Numbered from the stretch's first letter, positions 16,201 to 24,645 are shown. The stretch is 64,000 bases of DNA from a bacterium (GCA_004562395.1 SFQY01000008.1:23334-87333); one strand, 5' to 3'. Translations and numbers: made by a program. The notes: generated by a model not told the origin, from the letters alone.

Positions 16201-19200
16201 CACATGGGCGAGGAATTGCAGCATATCCGTTTCCGCCAGATCCACGTCCAGCGTTTCCCCAAGGATGCTGCCATCCAGCTCGATGCAGATCCCGGTGGAT
16301 CTGGGCAGGATTCTCACCGTTGCGGAGGCGCTGTCGCCGCCCTCCGGCTCAGCGGTAACGGTGACCGTCCTGGGCTCCGCCAGGAATTTGGCTGTCAGCA
16401 ATCCGGTATCGGACAGCTCCGCGTAGTTCTCGTCCCCGGCGGCCAGGCTCCATCGGGCGGAAAGCTCCGTCCCGGCGGGCATTCTCCAGACAGAAAGCTG
16501 GACGCTGTCTCCGCCCTGGAGGACAATGGCCCCCTCCGGCCGGATCAGCGTGGTTGCCTGGACCTGAACAACCTTGCTGCCTTTGACGCCGGAATGGCTG
16601 TCAAAGGTTTCCAGGACAAAGCTTCCGGAGGACATGGTTTCCAGATAGGTCTTTCCATCCAGAACCGTGAAAGAGGCAATGCTCCAGGGATCCGTTTCGT
16701 CACCCTCCACCGCCCGGACCGTCCAGCTCTGGTTTGCTTTGCCGCCGGCAGCCTGTACCAGGGCCTTTGGCAGGACGGCTTTCCCGGTGAGAAGGGTGGT
16801 TTTTTCCGTAATGACATCCGGGATGGCGGACATGTCGATCATCTGAAGCTTTTGGCAGTCGTAGAAGCAGTCCGTGCCAATGGATTTCAGACCGTTGGGA
16901 AGCGCCGCCGTTTCCAGATTGTCGCAGGAGAAGAACGCGTACGAGCCCAGGGTGGTCAGGCTCTGGGGCAGATCCACGGAGCGCAGGCTGTCACAGTCGT
17001 GGAACGCGTAGGCGCCGATGGTCACCAGCTGATCGCCAAATTGGATCGTTTCCAGAGCGGTGCAGGATTCAAAGGCGAAGGCCTCGATCTGCTTTACGCT
17101 TTGGGGAAGCGCCACCTGGCGCAGTCCGACGCAGTCCTGGAAGGCGTATCTTCCGATGGAGGTCAGTCCCTCCGGCAGAATCACTGTGGTGATCTTCTCC
17201 CGGCTCTGATACCAGGGCGCCCCCTGGCTGTAAAAGGACATCATCTCTCCGCTGCCGAGAATGGTCAGCGTGCCGTCAACCGTCAGCGTATAGCTCAGAT
17301 GATCTCCGTTCGCTCCGCAGGGTCCGGCCATCATTCCGCAGTATTTGCAGACGCCTTTTTCAAAGCAGTGATCCGCGGGGATGACCTCCTGCTTCACCAG
17401 GATCTCGCCGCAGACGGAGCAGTGCTTGCCCTCCGTCAGGCCGTCCTGGGTGCAGGTGGCTTCCACCCCTTCGTCAATGACTCCCGTATGTCCGGGAGCC
17501 GGAATGATCTGCTGCGCCACAAGGACCTCGCCGCAGACGGCGCAGTGCTTGCCCTCCGTCAGGCCGTCCTGGGTGCAGGTGACTTTCCGCTTTTCGTCAA
17601 TGACTTCCGTATGTCCGGAAGCCGGAATGATCTGCTGCGCCACAAGGACCTCGCCGCAGACGGAGCAGTGGCTGCCCTCCGTCAGGCCGTCCTGGGTGCA
17701 GGTGGCTTCCCGCTTTTCGTCAATGACTTCCGTATGTCCGGGAGCCGGAATGATCTGCTGCGCCACAAGGACCTCGCCGCAGACGGAGCAGTGGCTGCCG
17801 TTGCTGAGACCGTCTTCCGTGCAGGTGGCCTCCATCCCATCGTCAAGGACTTCCGTATGTCCGGAAGCCGGAATGATCTGCTGCGCCACAAGGACCTCGC
17901 CGCAGGCGGAGCAGTGGCTGCCCTCCGTCAGGCCGTCCTGGGTGCAGGTGGCCGCCTTTGCCTTGTCAATGGCCACGGTATGGGCCGCGGGGATGATGAC
18001 CTGTTGGGCGAGGATCTCACCGCAGGCCGCGCAATAGCTGCCGTCGCTGAGACCGTCTTCCGTGCAGGTCGCCCCGTAACCCTTAACCACCACAGCCTCA
18101 TGGGCGATTCCCTTCACGCACTCCATTTCCTTCCAGGTCACCGTGCCGAAGCTGGCCCGGACTTCCTCCGTCCAGGTGGTGTTTCCCTTGGGGTAGTACG
18201 CTGTAATATTGGAAGAGCCAATCGGTGTGTTTTCCGGATTCCGGAATCCGTCTCCCCAGAAGATCAGAACAGTGGGATTGTCTTTATCAAAAGCATAATG
18301 GCCAATGGACGTAACCGCCTTGGGGATCGTAATGGAAGTCAGGCTTGAGCAATCTCGGAATGCGTAATCTCCAATGGATGTAACGCCCTCCGGGAGCGTC
18401 ACCGCAGTCAGCCCGCTGCCCCAGAAAGCGGAGTTCCCAATGGACGTGACACTTTCCGGGATCGTAATGGAAGTCAGGCTTGAGCATGCTTGGAATGCCA
18501 AATCCCCAATGGTTGTGACCCCTTCCGGGAGCGTCACCGTGGTTAGACTGGTGCAGCCGCTGAAAACAGAATGGCTAATGGTTGTGACTCCCTCCGGGAT
18601 CACCACCGAGATCAGGCTGGTACAACGACTAAATGCGAAATCCCAAATGGATGTGACCCCCTCCGGAATCGTCACCGTGGTCAGGTTGGAACAACCCTCA
18701 AAAGCGGAAGGCCCAATGGATAGGACACCCTCCGGAATCGTCACCGTGGTCAGTCCGGAGCAATCGCTGAAAACACCACTGGAAATTGAGGAAATCCCCT
18801 CCGGAATGGTAATGGCGGTCAGTCCGGAGCAGCCGCTGAAAACCGAGAATCCAATGGAAACTACGCTTTCCGGAAGGAGGATCTCCGTCAGTCCGGAGCA
18901 GCGGCAGAAAGCACTCGTCCCAATCGTCGTGACACCATTCGGGATGTTGACAGACGTCAGTCCGGAACATCCGAAAAAAGCGTAGGATCCAATGGTTGTG
19001 ATACCTTCCGGCAGCACCATGGAGGTCAAACCGGAGCAGCCTTGAAAAGCGCTGCTGCCAATGGAGGTGACGCCCGCGGGAATGGTCACGGACGAAAGCA
19101 TGGAACAATCCTGAAAGAGATAAGACGAGATTTCCGAGAGCCTCTCCGGCATGGTCACCGAAGTGAGGCTGGTACAGCCGTTGAACGCGTAGGAACCAAG

Positions 19201-21963
19201 ACTGGTAACGCCCGCGGGGATATCCGCGGCAGTGAGCCTCGTGCAGTTCTGGAACGCATAGGTGCCAATGGTCCGCAGGCTCTCCGGCATGGAAATCTCT
19301 TTCAGCCAACAGGCAGAAAAGGCATAGTTGCCAATGGAGGTGACCCCCTCTTTCAGGACAACACTGGTAATTTTGGTTCGCTTGGCATACCACGGAGCAG
19401 GGGCGCTTTCTCTGTAATCCGTCATTTCGCCGCTGCCGAAAATGGTCAGCACGCCGTCGGTGGTGAGGATGTAGGTAAGGTTTTCGCCGCAGCTGCCCCG
19501 GACGGCCCCGCAGACCGTGCAAACATCATCCACAAACTGATGGCCGGCCGGAACGATCTGCTGCGCAATGAGGACCTTGCCGCAGACGGAGCAGTGCTTG
19601 CCCTCCGTCAGGCCATCCTCGGTGCAGGTAGCGGCAACGGCCTCGTCCACGACCTCCGTGTGTCCCGGCGCCGGAATCGTCTCCTGCTCCTGGAACACAT
19701 AGCCGCAGACGGAGCAGTCCTTTCCTTCCGTGAGGCCGGTGGCTTCGCACTCCGCCGGAACCCCGGGCAGGACCCGCTCCGTATGCCGGGTCGTATCACC
19801 GGCGATCTGCGTGAACGTCAGGTTCACATTGTACCTGCCTTCCGACTTCTGGACCAGCACATTTGCCTGGGAGCAGAGGCAGCCCGTTACCGCCACATTC
19901 ATCTGGCTGCTGTTGGCATGGAAGGGGTGACCGCTGCCGGTGTCCACAAAGTAGAACCGGACATCCGGGTTGGTAAAGGCCGCCTGCTTCATCTGATAGC
20001 AGCCCTCAAACACAAAGGGACCGATGTAGCCGCATTCCACAGTCGCGGTTTCCAGACTGTCGCAGGAGAAGAACAGCTGATAGCCGGAGCCGGCGCCGCT
20101 ATACTGCCCGTTCATCACCACGGTCCCTGGAATGGTGACACTGGTCAGAGCGTTGCAGTCGGAGAAGACGCTTTCTCCCGGGGATACGGTTCCGGAGCCG
20201 AAATCGATGTTCTTCAGGCTGTCACAGCCGGCAAAGCAGTAGTTCCCCAGGGTCAGGGAAGCGCTGCCGAAGGACACGGATTCCAGGCCGCTGCCATAGA
20301 AGGCATAGCTGCCGATGCTTGTCACGCCCTCCGAGACATAGAGGCTGCGGATGCTGCTTCTCACCGACTTCCAGGGTGCCTGGTTCGATGTCTGATCGGG
20401 ATGGCTGTAGTTCGGCATAGCGCCGCTGCCCAGAAGGAAGAAGTCGCCGTTGCCGTACAACGCCCACAGCAGATCCCCGGCCTCGCCGGAAGAGCTGGGT
20501 GTCTGCAGGATCAGATCCGTTCCGGAAGCGGTCAGCCGTCCCGCCGCCACGCCGGTATACAGCCCGTTATAGATTGTGATCCGGCTGGCGATCCCGGTAT
20601 CCGATACGTTCACCACCGCGGCGCTGCCGCCGGAGACGCCGCTTCTCAGCCGGAAGCCTCCGCCGGTATAGCTTTTGGTGCCCGCCTTGTTCTGAAGGCT
20701 CAGGGCAGAATAGGCCCATACGGAGTCAAACTCAGGGGTCCCGCTGAGATAGAGTTGATTGCCGCAGATATCCGTCGACCCGTGGAAGGAGCCGCCGCTG
20801 ATATCCGCAGCGCCCCGCATGCTCAGGGCTTGTCCGAAGTCAGCCGAGACGGAGCCTCCGGAAATCGACGCCGACGCGGTGCTTTCAAAATCCAGGATTC
20901 CCGCGTCAGAGCCGGAGACGGAACCGTCCGACATGGTCAGCGCCGCGTCTTCCTCCAGGATAATGCCCTGTCCATCCCGGGCCTGAACGGAACCGCCCCG
21001 GATATACACCTTGCCGCCGATGGAATCGATGCCCGCGTAGCTGCCGCTGATTGTGCCGTTCCAGAGGGTGAAGGTACCGCCTTCGTTCTCAATGCCGACC
21101 TCCGTCGAAGAGCAGGAGGAGGTATTGGCGTCAGAGCAGACTTCGCCGGTGCCCTGGCAGTCTGTGATCAGCAGGGTGCTTCCCTCCGACACGCTGAATC
21201 CGGGAGCATCTCCGCCAGTACTGAGGGTATGTCCGTTCAGACAGATGTGGACCGTGCCCGTAATGGTATAGTAGCTGGTGCGGGTTACGTCCTGAGTCAG
21301 ATAAAATCTGGTTCCGCTGATACTGGAGGTCCCATTCCAGGCGGTCCATGTGTAATTCGTGTGCCCCTCCGTACAGTTCGCGTCGCCGCAAATGGGGTGC
21401 GTATGGGAAGCCGCCGCAGTGACCGTATTGGCGGAACCATCATCCGCCGGGGAGACGATCCCCGCCGCGTTGGTCGTCACGCGGCTTTCCCCGGAGGTGA
21501 CGACACACCGGTAGGACCGGGTCGGGTAGGCCGCATCCGTCTCAAGACCGGAAATGGTCAGCTCCGGACCCACGGCGTTTTCCACATCCTTCCAGTCCGC
21601 GGAATCCGGCGTGCCGTCCAGAACCTGCCACTGGTAGGTAATGGCCGCTCCGAAAGCCTGGACGAAGAAGGTCGCCGTTCCGTTCTCGTCAACGACCGCG
21701 TCCGCCAGCGGATATACCGTCAGCACGGCCTCCTCCGTCACTGCCGGTTCCGTAATCACCGCAATCATAGAATTCTCAGAAGAACCGGTGGTTTCCGGGA
21801 TCGGTTCCGGCCCTTCCGTGGATTCCGTTTCCGGAGTCTGGGTCTGTACCGTCTCTTCCGTCTCCGGCGTTTGCTCCGCCAGGGCCGTCACCGGCAGATT
21901 CCCCAGCACCAGCACCAGTGCCAGAAAGAAGCAGACCATTCGTTTCAAGCCTGAATTTTTCAT
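13264..21963 (-). CDS. Giant secreted protein: Ig-like, beta-helix, BspA-type LRR, Cys repeats, C-terminal beta-sandwich repeats
   Basis: A 2899-aa secreted protein. Order: signal peptide (1-30, ending TALAEQ); a Thr/Glu/Pro linker; an Ig-like module (about 75-175); a Gly/Ser beta-helix part (about 185-440); LRR_5/BspA block 1 (about 490-670); two Cys repeats; LRR block 2 (about 840-1245, some 17 units of form ITIPEGVTSIGxxAFxGCSxL); six 41-aa repeats with ATCTQDGLTEGxHCSVCG (about 1285-1540); LRR block 3 (about 1555-1720); Big_2-like modules; and a long series of beta-sandwich units to the end (KVMK). No sorting signal or S-layer domain is seen, so anchoring is unknown. BspA-type LRRs often bind host proteins or other microbes. 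The ATG at 21963 follows AGGAGG at 7 bases; the frame upstream is open but has no signal. Confidence 0.82.
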   Translation of the reverse strand: MKNSGLKRMVCFFLALVLVLGNLPVTALAEQTPETEETVQTQTPETESTEGPEPIPETTGSSENSMIAVITEPAVTEEAVLTVYPLADAVVDENGTATFFVQAFGAAITYQWQVLDGTPDSADWKDVENAVGPELTISGLETDAAYPTRSYRCVVTSGESRVTTNAAGIVSPADDGSANTVTAAASHTHPICGDANCTEGHTNYTWTAWNGTSSISGTRFYLTQDVTRTSYYTITGTVHICLNGHTLSTGGDAPGFSVSEGSTLLITDCQGTGEVCSDANTSSCSSTEVGIENEGGTFTLWNGTISGSYAGIDSIGGKVYIRGGSVQARDGQGIILEEDAALTMSDGSVSGSDAGILDFESTASASISGGSVSADFGQALSMRGAADISGGSFHGSTDICGNQLYLSGTPEFDSVWAYSALSLQNKAGTKSYTGGGFRLRSGVSGGSAAVVNVSDTGIASRITIYNGLYTGVAAGRLTASGTDLILQTPSSSGEAGDLLWALYGNGDFFLLGSGAMPNYSHPDQTSNQAPWKSVRSSIRSLYVSEGVTSIGSYAFYGSGLESVSFGSASLTLGNYCFAGCDSLKNIDFGSGTVSPGESVFSDCNALTSVTIPGTVVMNGQYSGAGSGYQLFFSCDSLETATVECGYIGPFVFEGCYQMKQAAFTNPDVRFYFVDTGSGHPFHANSSQMNVAVTGCLCSQANVLVQKSEGRYNVNLTFTQIAGDTTRHTERVLPGVPAECEATGLTEGKDCSVCGYVFQEQETIPAPGHTEVVDEAVAATCTEDGLTEGKHCSVCGKVLIAQQIVPAGHQFVDDVCTVCGAVRGSCGENLTYILTTDGVLTIFGSGEMTDYRESAPAPWYAKRTKITSVVLKEGVTSIGNYAFSACWLKEISMPESLRTIGTYAFQNCTRLTAADIPAGVTSLGSYAFNGCTSLTSVTMPERLSEISSYLFQDCSMLSSVTIPAGVTSIGSSAFQGCSGLTSMVLPEGITTIGSYAFFGCSGLTSVNIPNGVTTIGTSAFCRCSGLTEILLPESVVSIGFSVFSGCSGLTAITIPEGISSISSGVFSDCSGLTTVTIPEGVLSIGPSAFEGCSNLTTVTIPEGVTSIWDFAFSRCTSLISVVIPEGVTTISHSVFSGCTSLTTVTLPEGVTTIGDLAFQACSSLTSITIPESVTSIGNSAFWGSGLTAVTLPEGVTSIGDYAFRDCSSLTSITIPKAVTSIGHYAFDKDNPTVLIFWGDGFRNPENTPIGSSNITAYYPKGNTTWTEEVRASFGTVTWKEMECVKGIAHEAVVVKGYGATCTEDGLSDGSYCAACGEILAQQVIIPAAHTVAIDKAKAATCTQDGLTEGSHCSACGEVLVAQQIIPASGHTEVLDDGMEATCTEDGLSNGSHCSVCGEVLVAQQIIPAPGHTEVIDEKREATCTQDGLTEGSHCSVCGEVLVAQQIIPASGHTEVIDEKRKVTCTQDGLTEGKHCAVCGEVLVAQQIIPAPGHTGVIDEGVEATCTQDGLTEGKHCSVCGEILVKQEVIPADHCFEKGVCKYCGMMAGPCGANGDHLSYTLTVDGTLTILGSGEMMSFYSQGAPWYQSREKITTVILPEGLTSIGRYAFQDCVGLRQVALPQSVKQIEAFAFESCTALETIQFGDQLVTIGAYAFHDCDSLRSVDLPQSLTTLGSYAFFSCDNLETAALPNGLKSIGTDCFYDCQKLQMIDMSAIPDVITEKTTLLTGKAVLPKALVQAAGGKANQSWTVRAVEGDETDPWSIASFTVLDGKTYLETMSSGSFVLETFDSHSGVKGSKVVQVQATTLIRPEGAIVLQGGDSVQLSVWRMPAGTELSARWSLAAGDENYAELSDTGLLTAKFLAEPRTVTVTAEPEGGDSASATVRILPRSTGICIELDGSILGETLDVDLAETDMLQFLAHVVPEGTAQEVCWSSSNLAVASVEETGAVTFISPGTAVIRASSAVDPDLYTEVTLRVFYLDAAEALKATAQIPEIGLQPGQIARIVVSGEREIDASDLIFSIPPTQKSIASVDSQGILTAGNTPGTVTVTAALRGDPLARKATISVTVVPMQALALKLTPILPDQTASLEVRNGELIVAVSSAVLEEGDYTFGLSAQIRGYTGEWFPAGSLTWESTDGAMAAVTPGEGGTASVTIFQGAGGECAIQAAATDQAKVQSRIRICVRDNSPRLEASKLTLNSYRTSGATLGLLESYGNTIEEVRLYESDRLSDRFAGEADGAVLTLRATQTVKNGTYALRLEADCADGLTYSYPLQVKVANSLPAVTVKQTGKLNLFYLDSTVPLSVTAAGQAISGMTLTDTDDFTVEYTGGAAALRYSDAFRDSPAAKPDLRASLQVYLEDYRVPATAAITIGAVTTAPKLSLSPESSIINTALNPENPSAEIRVWDKTEGRYLDLSNAEVRYTADFAQLTYWADTLTLTLTGGSGGTASIWIRQEGWTQSVKLTHKVTVSDKLPTLKLASSTLKLNNCFTRQTAETAVTLSQGNLTLSGMVITSTAKEGTAVAEEAGKLKVYYAPDAECLRAEIADPDNAPQAGNYTFSCRGVLSDGSEFPGGTLKVTVSNTLPKVKLSSTTLKLNRYLAGAEKAGAVVSVTGDPGYTVAGFEELNAGLYDWLIYDEGVLSVQLPDSDVAIGKSSFRLTPVLRHEATGQEAALPTALTLTVQVYASDKLGVSLSAKGKLDTLDPDCAIDYTVSKLTNCSGSIDGVSLEGPDGDKFRALLDDSGAKPVIRLTLAEGEEYATNVTYKVRFNLTICGQDVLSPVMSFKVAQSALKLTASAKTLTLFQSQSVPLTCRLALTAPAGAEIGGVSVGEKSSPELIAALGSDGFSAEINGGTAVLSLSPEDTGALKAGKSYTLYLDVTPENNASNVKPSQVKLTVKVMK
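17380..18080 (-). repeat. Coding tandem repeat, 123-bp Cys-repeat units
   Basis: CTGCTGCGCCAC recurs at 17509, 17632, 17755 and 17878, exactly 123 bp (41 codons) apart. Each unit encodes one CxxC-containing repeat of the giant protein. Several units differ by only a few bases, so expansion or contraction is likely. Confidence 0.85.
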
Positions 21964-22084
21964 ATTCGTTCCTCCTGCGGGCCGTGTACAGCAGCCCTGC
22001 ATATTCCTGATTGATAGTATACCAGATTTTTCCTGTTTGTCCATAGCAGAGCGCCCTTTTGTGGTTTTATCCATCATTTGCAAA

Positions 22085-22099
22085 TGCAAATAATTTACA
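22085..22099. promoter_or_regulatory. Fur-family (PerR-type) operator before the rubredoxin gene
   Basis: TGCAAATAATTTACA fits the 7-1-7 form TGnAAATnATTTnCA. It lies directly before the -35 hexamer and resembles the core of the box at 4576. The downstream genes are redox proteins of the kind PerR controls in clostridia. Confidence 0.6.
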
Positions 22100-22107
22100 A
22101 AATAGTA

Positions 22108-22136
22108 TTGAAATCAGTACTTATTTCCTGTATACT
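22108..22136 (+). promoter_or_regulatory. Promoter of the rubredoxin operon
   Basis: TTGAAA (22108-22113), 17-bp spacer, TATACT (22131-22136); leader of about 65 bases. Confidence 0.8.
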
Positions 22137-22206
22137 GATTTTTACCGGTCGGGGGCCGCGCAAAGGCCTCTGACATGGCAAATTTTTAACATCAGGAGGC
22201 ATTCCA

Positions 22207-22341
22207 ATGAAGTATGTCTGCAATGTCTGCGGCTGGGTCTATGATGAGGACGAGGCCGGCGTAAAGTGGGAAGATCTGCCCGAGGATTTCGCCTGTGAGC
22301 TGTGCGGCGTGGGCAAAGAAGATTTCAGCCCGGAGGAATAA
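22207..22341 (+). CDS. Short rubredoxin
   Basis: A 44-aa electron carrier with one iron held by four Cys: CNVCG near the start and CELCG near the end. It is about eight residues shorter than usual rubredoxins (about 52 aa); the missing part is in the loop between YDEDEAG and KWEDLPEDF. The ATG follows AGGAGG at 7 bases. It is followed after 3 bases by the desulforedoxin-domain gene, whose ribosome site lies in its last codons, so the pair is translationally linked. Known rubredoxins feed electrons to superoxide reductase and rubrerythrin; rubrerythrin is encoded at 5137. Confidence 0.92.
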   Translation: MKYVCNVCGWVYDEDEAGVKWEDLPEDFACELCGVGKEDFSPEE

Positions 22342-22344
22342 GCC

Positions 22345-22674
22345 ATGAAGATTCGGATCAATAAAGATGTGGTGGAATTCACCCCCGAACATGCCGCTGA
22401 GGCCGCGGAGCTGGAGGCTCTGTGGGTAAAGATGGGCAACTGCGTTGGCGGAAACAAGGCCCTGTCCCCCATCGGCGTCTATGTTCCCAGCGAGAATAAG
22501 ACCGCTTCCTTCCATATCGACGGTCTGTCCGAGAAGGAAGCCAAGGAAGTCCCCGTGATCCGCGCTCCCTACGACACCGACGTCTACTGCGTCACCTGCA
22601 ACAAGACCCAGCACGTCAAGGCCGGTGAGCCCATCCCCTTCTGCTGCGGCAGACTGATGGAAATCCTGGATTAA
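22345..22674 (+). CDS. Desulforedoxin-type iron domain protein
   Basis: A 109-aa protein. The last 35 residues (YCVTCNKTQHVKAGE...FCCGRLMEIL) match the FeCys4 desulforedoxin domain found at the N-terminus of desulfoferrodoxins, with CxxC and CC ligand pairs. The first 70 residues (KIRINKDVVEF..., LEALWVKMGNCVGG) form a separate small domain that I do not recognise. The His4-Cys site of superoxide reductase is absent, so it is not a full desulfoferrodoxin. GGAGGAATAAGCC precedes the ATG. It is co-transcribed with rubredoxin behind a Fur-family box, and a role in electron transfer during oxygen stress is inferred. Confidence 0.7.
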   Translation: MKIRINKDVVEFTPEHAAEAAELEALWVKMGNCVGGNKALSPIGVYVPSENKTASFHIDGLSEKEAKEVPVIRAPYDTDVYCVTCNKTQHVKAGEPIPFCCGRLMEILD

Positions 22675-22687
22675 TTTCACAATCCCA

Positions 22688-22724
22688 TAAAAGAGGGAGC
22701 GGTCTGTTTTCCGCCCCCTCTTTT
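22688..22724 (+). terminator. Terminator of the rubredoxin operon
   Basis: AAAAGAGGG-A-GCGG / CCGC-C-CCCTCTTTT: a 13-bp stem with one mismatch and a T-rich end. Confidence 0.9.
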
Positions 22725-22793
22725 CGCTGTCTTCCTGTCCGCTTTTTTGCACATGGTCATTGCATGAAGGGTTTTCATAATAAAATCTTTGAT

Positions 22794-23070
22794 AATTGAT
22801 CGTTTCGCTTATGACGACAGTTCGTTGGTTCCACTGGCGCTTACGGCGCCCAAGCCTTCTCCTTGAGGAGAAGGTGCTTAAGTAGCGCACACTGGGGCGG
22901 ATGTGGTGTGCAGTACACAGTTGCGATTATCAAGACATTACGGCGAAAACGTACTGCTGTAACACCACATCAGTCTCGCTTCGCGAAACAGCTTCTCCTC
23001 AAGGAGAAGCCTTTGGTGCGCATCCCACCTTGGTGGAACCAACGTACATTTCTGCGCTAAACGATCCTTT
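22794..23070. repeat. Intergenic repeat core B, full copy (277 bp)
   Basis: Left end AATTGATCGTTTCGC, right end GCTAAACGATCCTTT (both variants of AAATGATCGTTTAGC). The arms pair over a long distance: TTCGTTGGTTCCAC / GTGGAACCAACG, AGCCTTCTCCTTGAGGAG / CTCCTCAAGGAGAAGCCT, and GATGTGGTGT / ACACCACATC. Each CTTCTCCTTGAGGAGAAG is also a palindrome by itself. It fills most of the gap between the rubredoxin operon and the hydrolase gene. Confidence 0.85.
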
Positions 23071-23186
23071 AACCGCCTTACTCCGGGGATCCTGAAATGG
23101 ACGTCATTGTCCTTCCCGGGCAGCTTCCCGGGAGGTTTGACTTTTTCTCCGGCTGCTGGTACAATCGACAAAAAGGAGGGATGGCC

Positions 23187-23954
23187 GTGAAAGTCGTAAC
23201 ACTGGCGGAAAACACCGCCTGCCGGGAGGATCTGGCGGCGGAGCATGGGCTGAGCCTGTACATCGAAACCGGTGGCTGCCGGATCCTCTTTGACTTTGGG
23301 CAAACCGACGCCTTCCTCCGGAACGCGGAAAAGCTGGGGGTGGACCTGCGCAGGGTGAATCTGGCGGTCCTGTCCCACGGGCACAACGACCACGGCGGCG
23401 GCCTGGCCCGCTTTCTTCAGATCAATGCCTCCGCCCCGGTCTATCTGAGCCGCCAGGCCTTCGGGCCTCACTTCAGCCGCTCCGGCAGCTTCATCGGTCT
23501 GGACCCCAGCCTGGCAGACAGCAGCCGTCTGATTTTCACCGATGGCTCTCTGGACATCTCCGATGAACTGTCCATCTGCTCCTGCGGCGCTCCCCCGGAG
23601 GATGCCTCCGGTCAGACGGTGCTGGAAAACGGCGTCCTGCGGCCGGAGACTTTCCGTCATGAACAATACCTGTTGGTCCGGGAACAGGGAAAACGGATCC
23701 TGTTCAGCGGCTGCTCCCACAAAGGGATCGGGCAGATCGCGGAAGCCTTCCGGCCCGACGTTCTGGTGGGCGGCTTTCACCTGCTGCACACCCCGGAGGA
23801 GGCACGGCTGAGGGCAGCGGCAGAGCGTTTGCTCCAATGCCCCACGGTCTATTACACCGGCCACTGCACCGGCCAGGCCCAGTTTGATTATCTCAAAGAA
23901 CAAATGGGGCCGCGGCTCCGGGCCTTTCACACCGGTTCCGTTTTGCTGCTGTAA
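23187..23954 (+). CDS. MBL-fold metallo-hydrolase
   Basis: A 255-aa cytoplasmic metallo-beta-lactamase-fold protein. The metal motif SHGHNDHGG (His64, His66, Asp68, His69) is intact, with further His ligands in FSGCSHKG and YTGHCTG. It resembles the family with a dihydropterin ribofuranosyl-aminobenzene phosphate synthase-like fold, but the substrate cannot be read. The GTG at 23187 lies 7 bases after AGGAGG; the ATG at 23181 is in frame but only 1-2 bases from that site. It stands 12 bases before the response regulator, so it heads the two-component/ABC operon and may share its regulation. Confidence 0.82.
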   Translation: MKVVTLAENTACREDLAAEHGLSLYIETGGCRILFDFGQTDAFLRNAEKLGVDLRRVNLAVLSHGHNDHGGGLARFLQINASAPVYLSRQAFGPHFSRSGSFIGLDPSLADSSRLIFTDGSLDISDELSICSCGAPPEDASGQTVLENGVLRPETFRHEQYLLVREQGKRILFSGCSHKGIGQIAEAFRPDVLVGGFHLLHTPEEARLRAAAERLLQCPTVYYTGHCTGQAQFDYLKEQMGPRLRAFHTGSVLLL

Positions 23955-23966
23955 AAGGAGGCTGCC

Positions 23967-24644
23967 ATGGAACATATTTTACTGCTGGAGGACGATATTG
24001 CTCTGGGAAACGGCATCTGTCTCGCCCTGCAAAGTCCTTATCTGCGCATTTCCCTTTACCGCACCCTGGCTCAGGCCGGCGAGGCCCTGGAGCAGGGCGG
24101 CTTTGACCTTCTGATCCTGGACGTGAATCTGCCCGACGGCAGCGGTCTGGACCTGCTGCGCCGGGTCCGCCGGAGCAGCCCGGTGCCGATCATTCTGCTC
24201 ACCGCCAACGACATGGAAATGGACATCGTCACCGGCCTGGAATCCGGAGCCGACGACTATATCACCAAGCCCTTTTCCCTGGCGGTACTGCGGGCCAGAG
24301 TCAATGCCCAGCTCCGGCGGGGTGCCGGAGGGAAGATCGCCCGTTTTGAACCGGAGGGCTTTCTGTTCGACTTTGACCGGATGGTTTTCCGCCGGAAGGG
24401 GCAGCCGGTAGAGCTGAGCAAAACAGAGCAGAAGCTTCTGCGGCTGCTGGTGGAAAACCAGGGCCAGACCCTGTCCCGGGCCACGCTCATCGACCGGGTT
24501 TGGACCGACGGCGCGGAATATGTGGACGAAAACGCCCTGTCCGTCACCGTCAAGCGGCTCCGGGACAAGCTGGAAGAGGTTCCCTCCAAACCCCGGTACC
24601 TGAAAACGGTATACGGCATCGGCTATACCTGGGCGGTGAAATGA
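23967..24644 (+). CDS. OmpR/PhoB-type response regulator
   Basis: A 225-aa two-component regulator. The receiver domain (1-115) has the acidic pair ED at 8-9, phospho-acceptor Asp52 in LLILDVNLPDGSG, and Lys in ITKPFSL. The C-terminal winged helix (about 130-225) holds LSKTEQKLLRLLVENQGQ and VKRLRDKL. AAAGGAGG precedes the ATG. The stop is 1 base before the kinase start. Together with the kinase and the ABC genes it forms a peptide-sensing and detoxification type module known from Firmicutes (BceRS-AB or VraRS-like arrangements). Confidence 0.93.
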   Translation: MEHILLLEDDIALGNGICLALQSPYLRISLYRTLAQAGEALEQGGFDLLILDVNLPDGSGLDLLRRVRRSSPVPIILLTANDMEMDIVTGLESGADDYITKPFSLAVLRARVNAQLRRGAGGKIARFEPEGFLFDFDRMVFRRKGQPVELSKTEQKLLRLLVENQGQTLSRATLIDRVWTDGAEYVDENALSVTVKRLRDKLEEVPSKPRYLKTVYGIGYTWAVK

Positions 24645-24645
24645 T

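Noticed and set aside
17380..18080. Regular 123-bp repeats that could recall a CRISPR array
   Set aside because: The units keep a reading frame and encode a protein repeat; there are no unique spacers between short identical repeats and no cas genes.
13252..18348. A 1698-codon open frame on the plus strand, and a 970-codon one at 19042-21954
   Set aside because: They lie antisense to the giant surface protein, whose repeats and GC-rich third positions keep the opposite strand open. No ribosome site, no signal peptide and no known domain.
22345..22674. Full desulfoferrodoxin / superoxide reductase
   Set aside because: Only the desulforedoxin-like Cys4 part is present; the four His and one Cys of the superoxide-reducing centre are absent.
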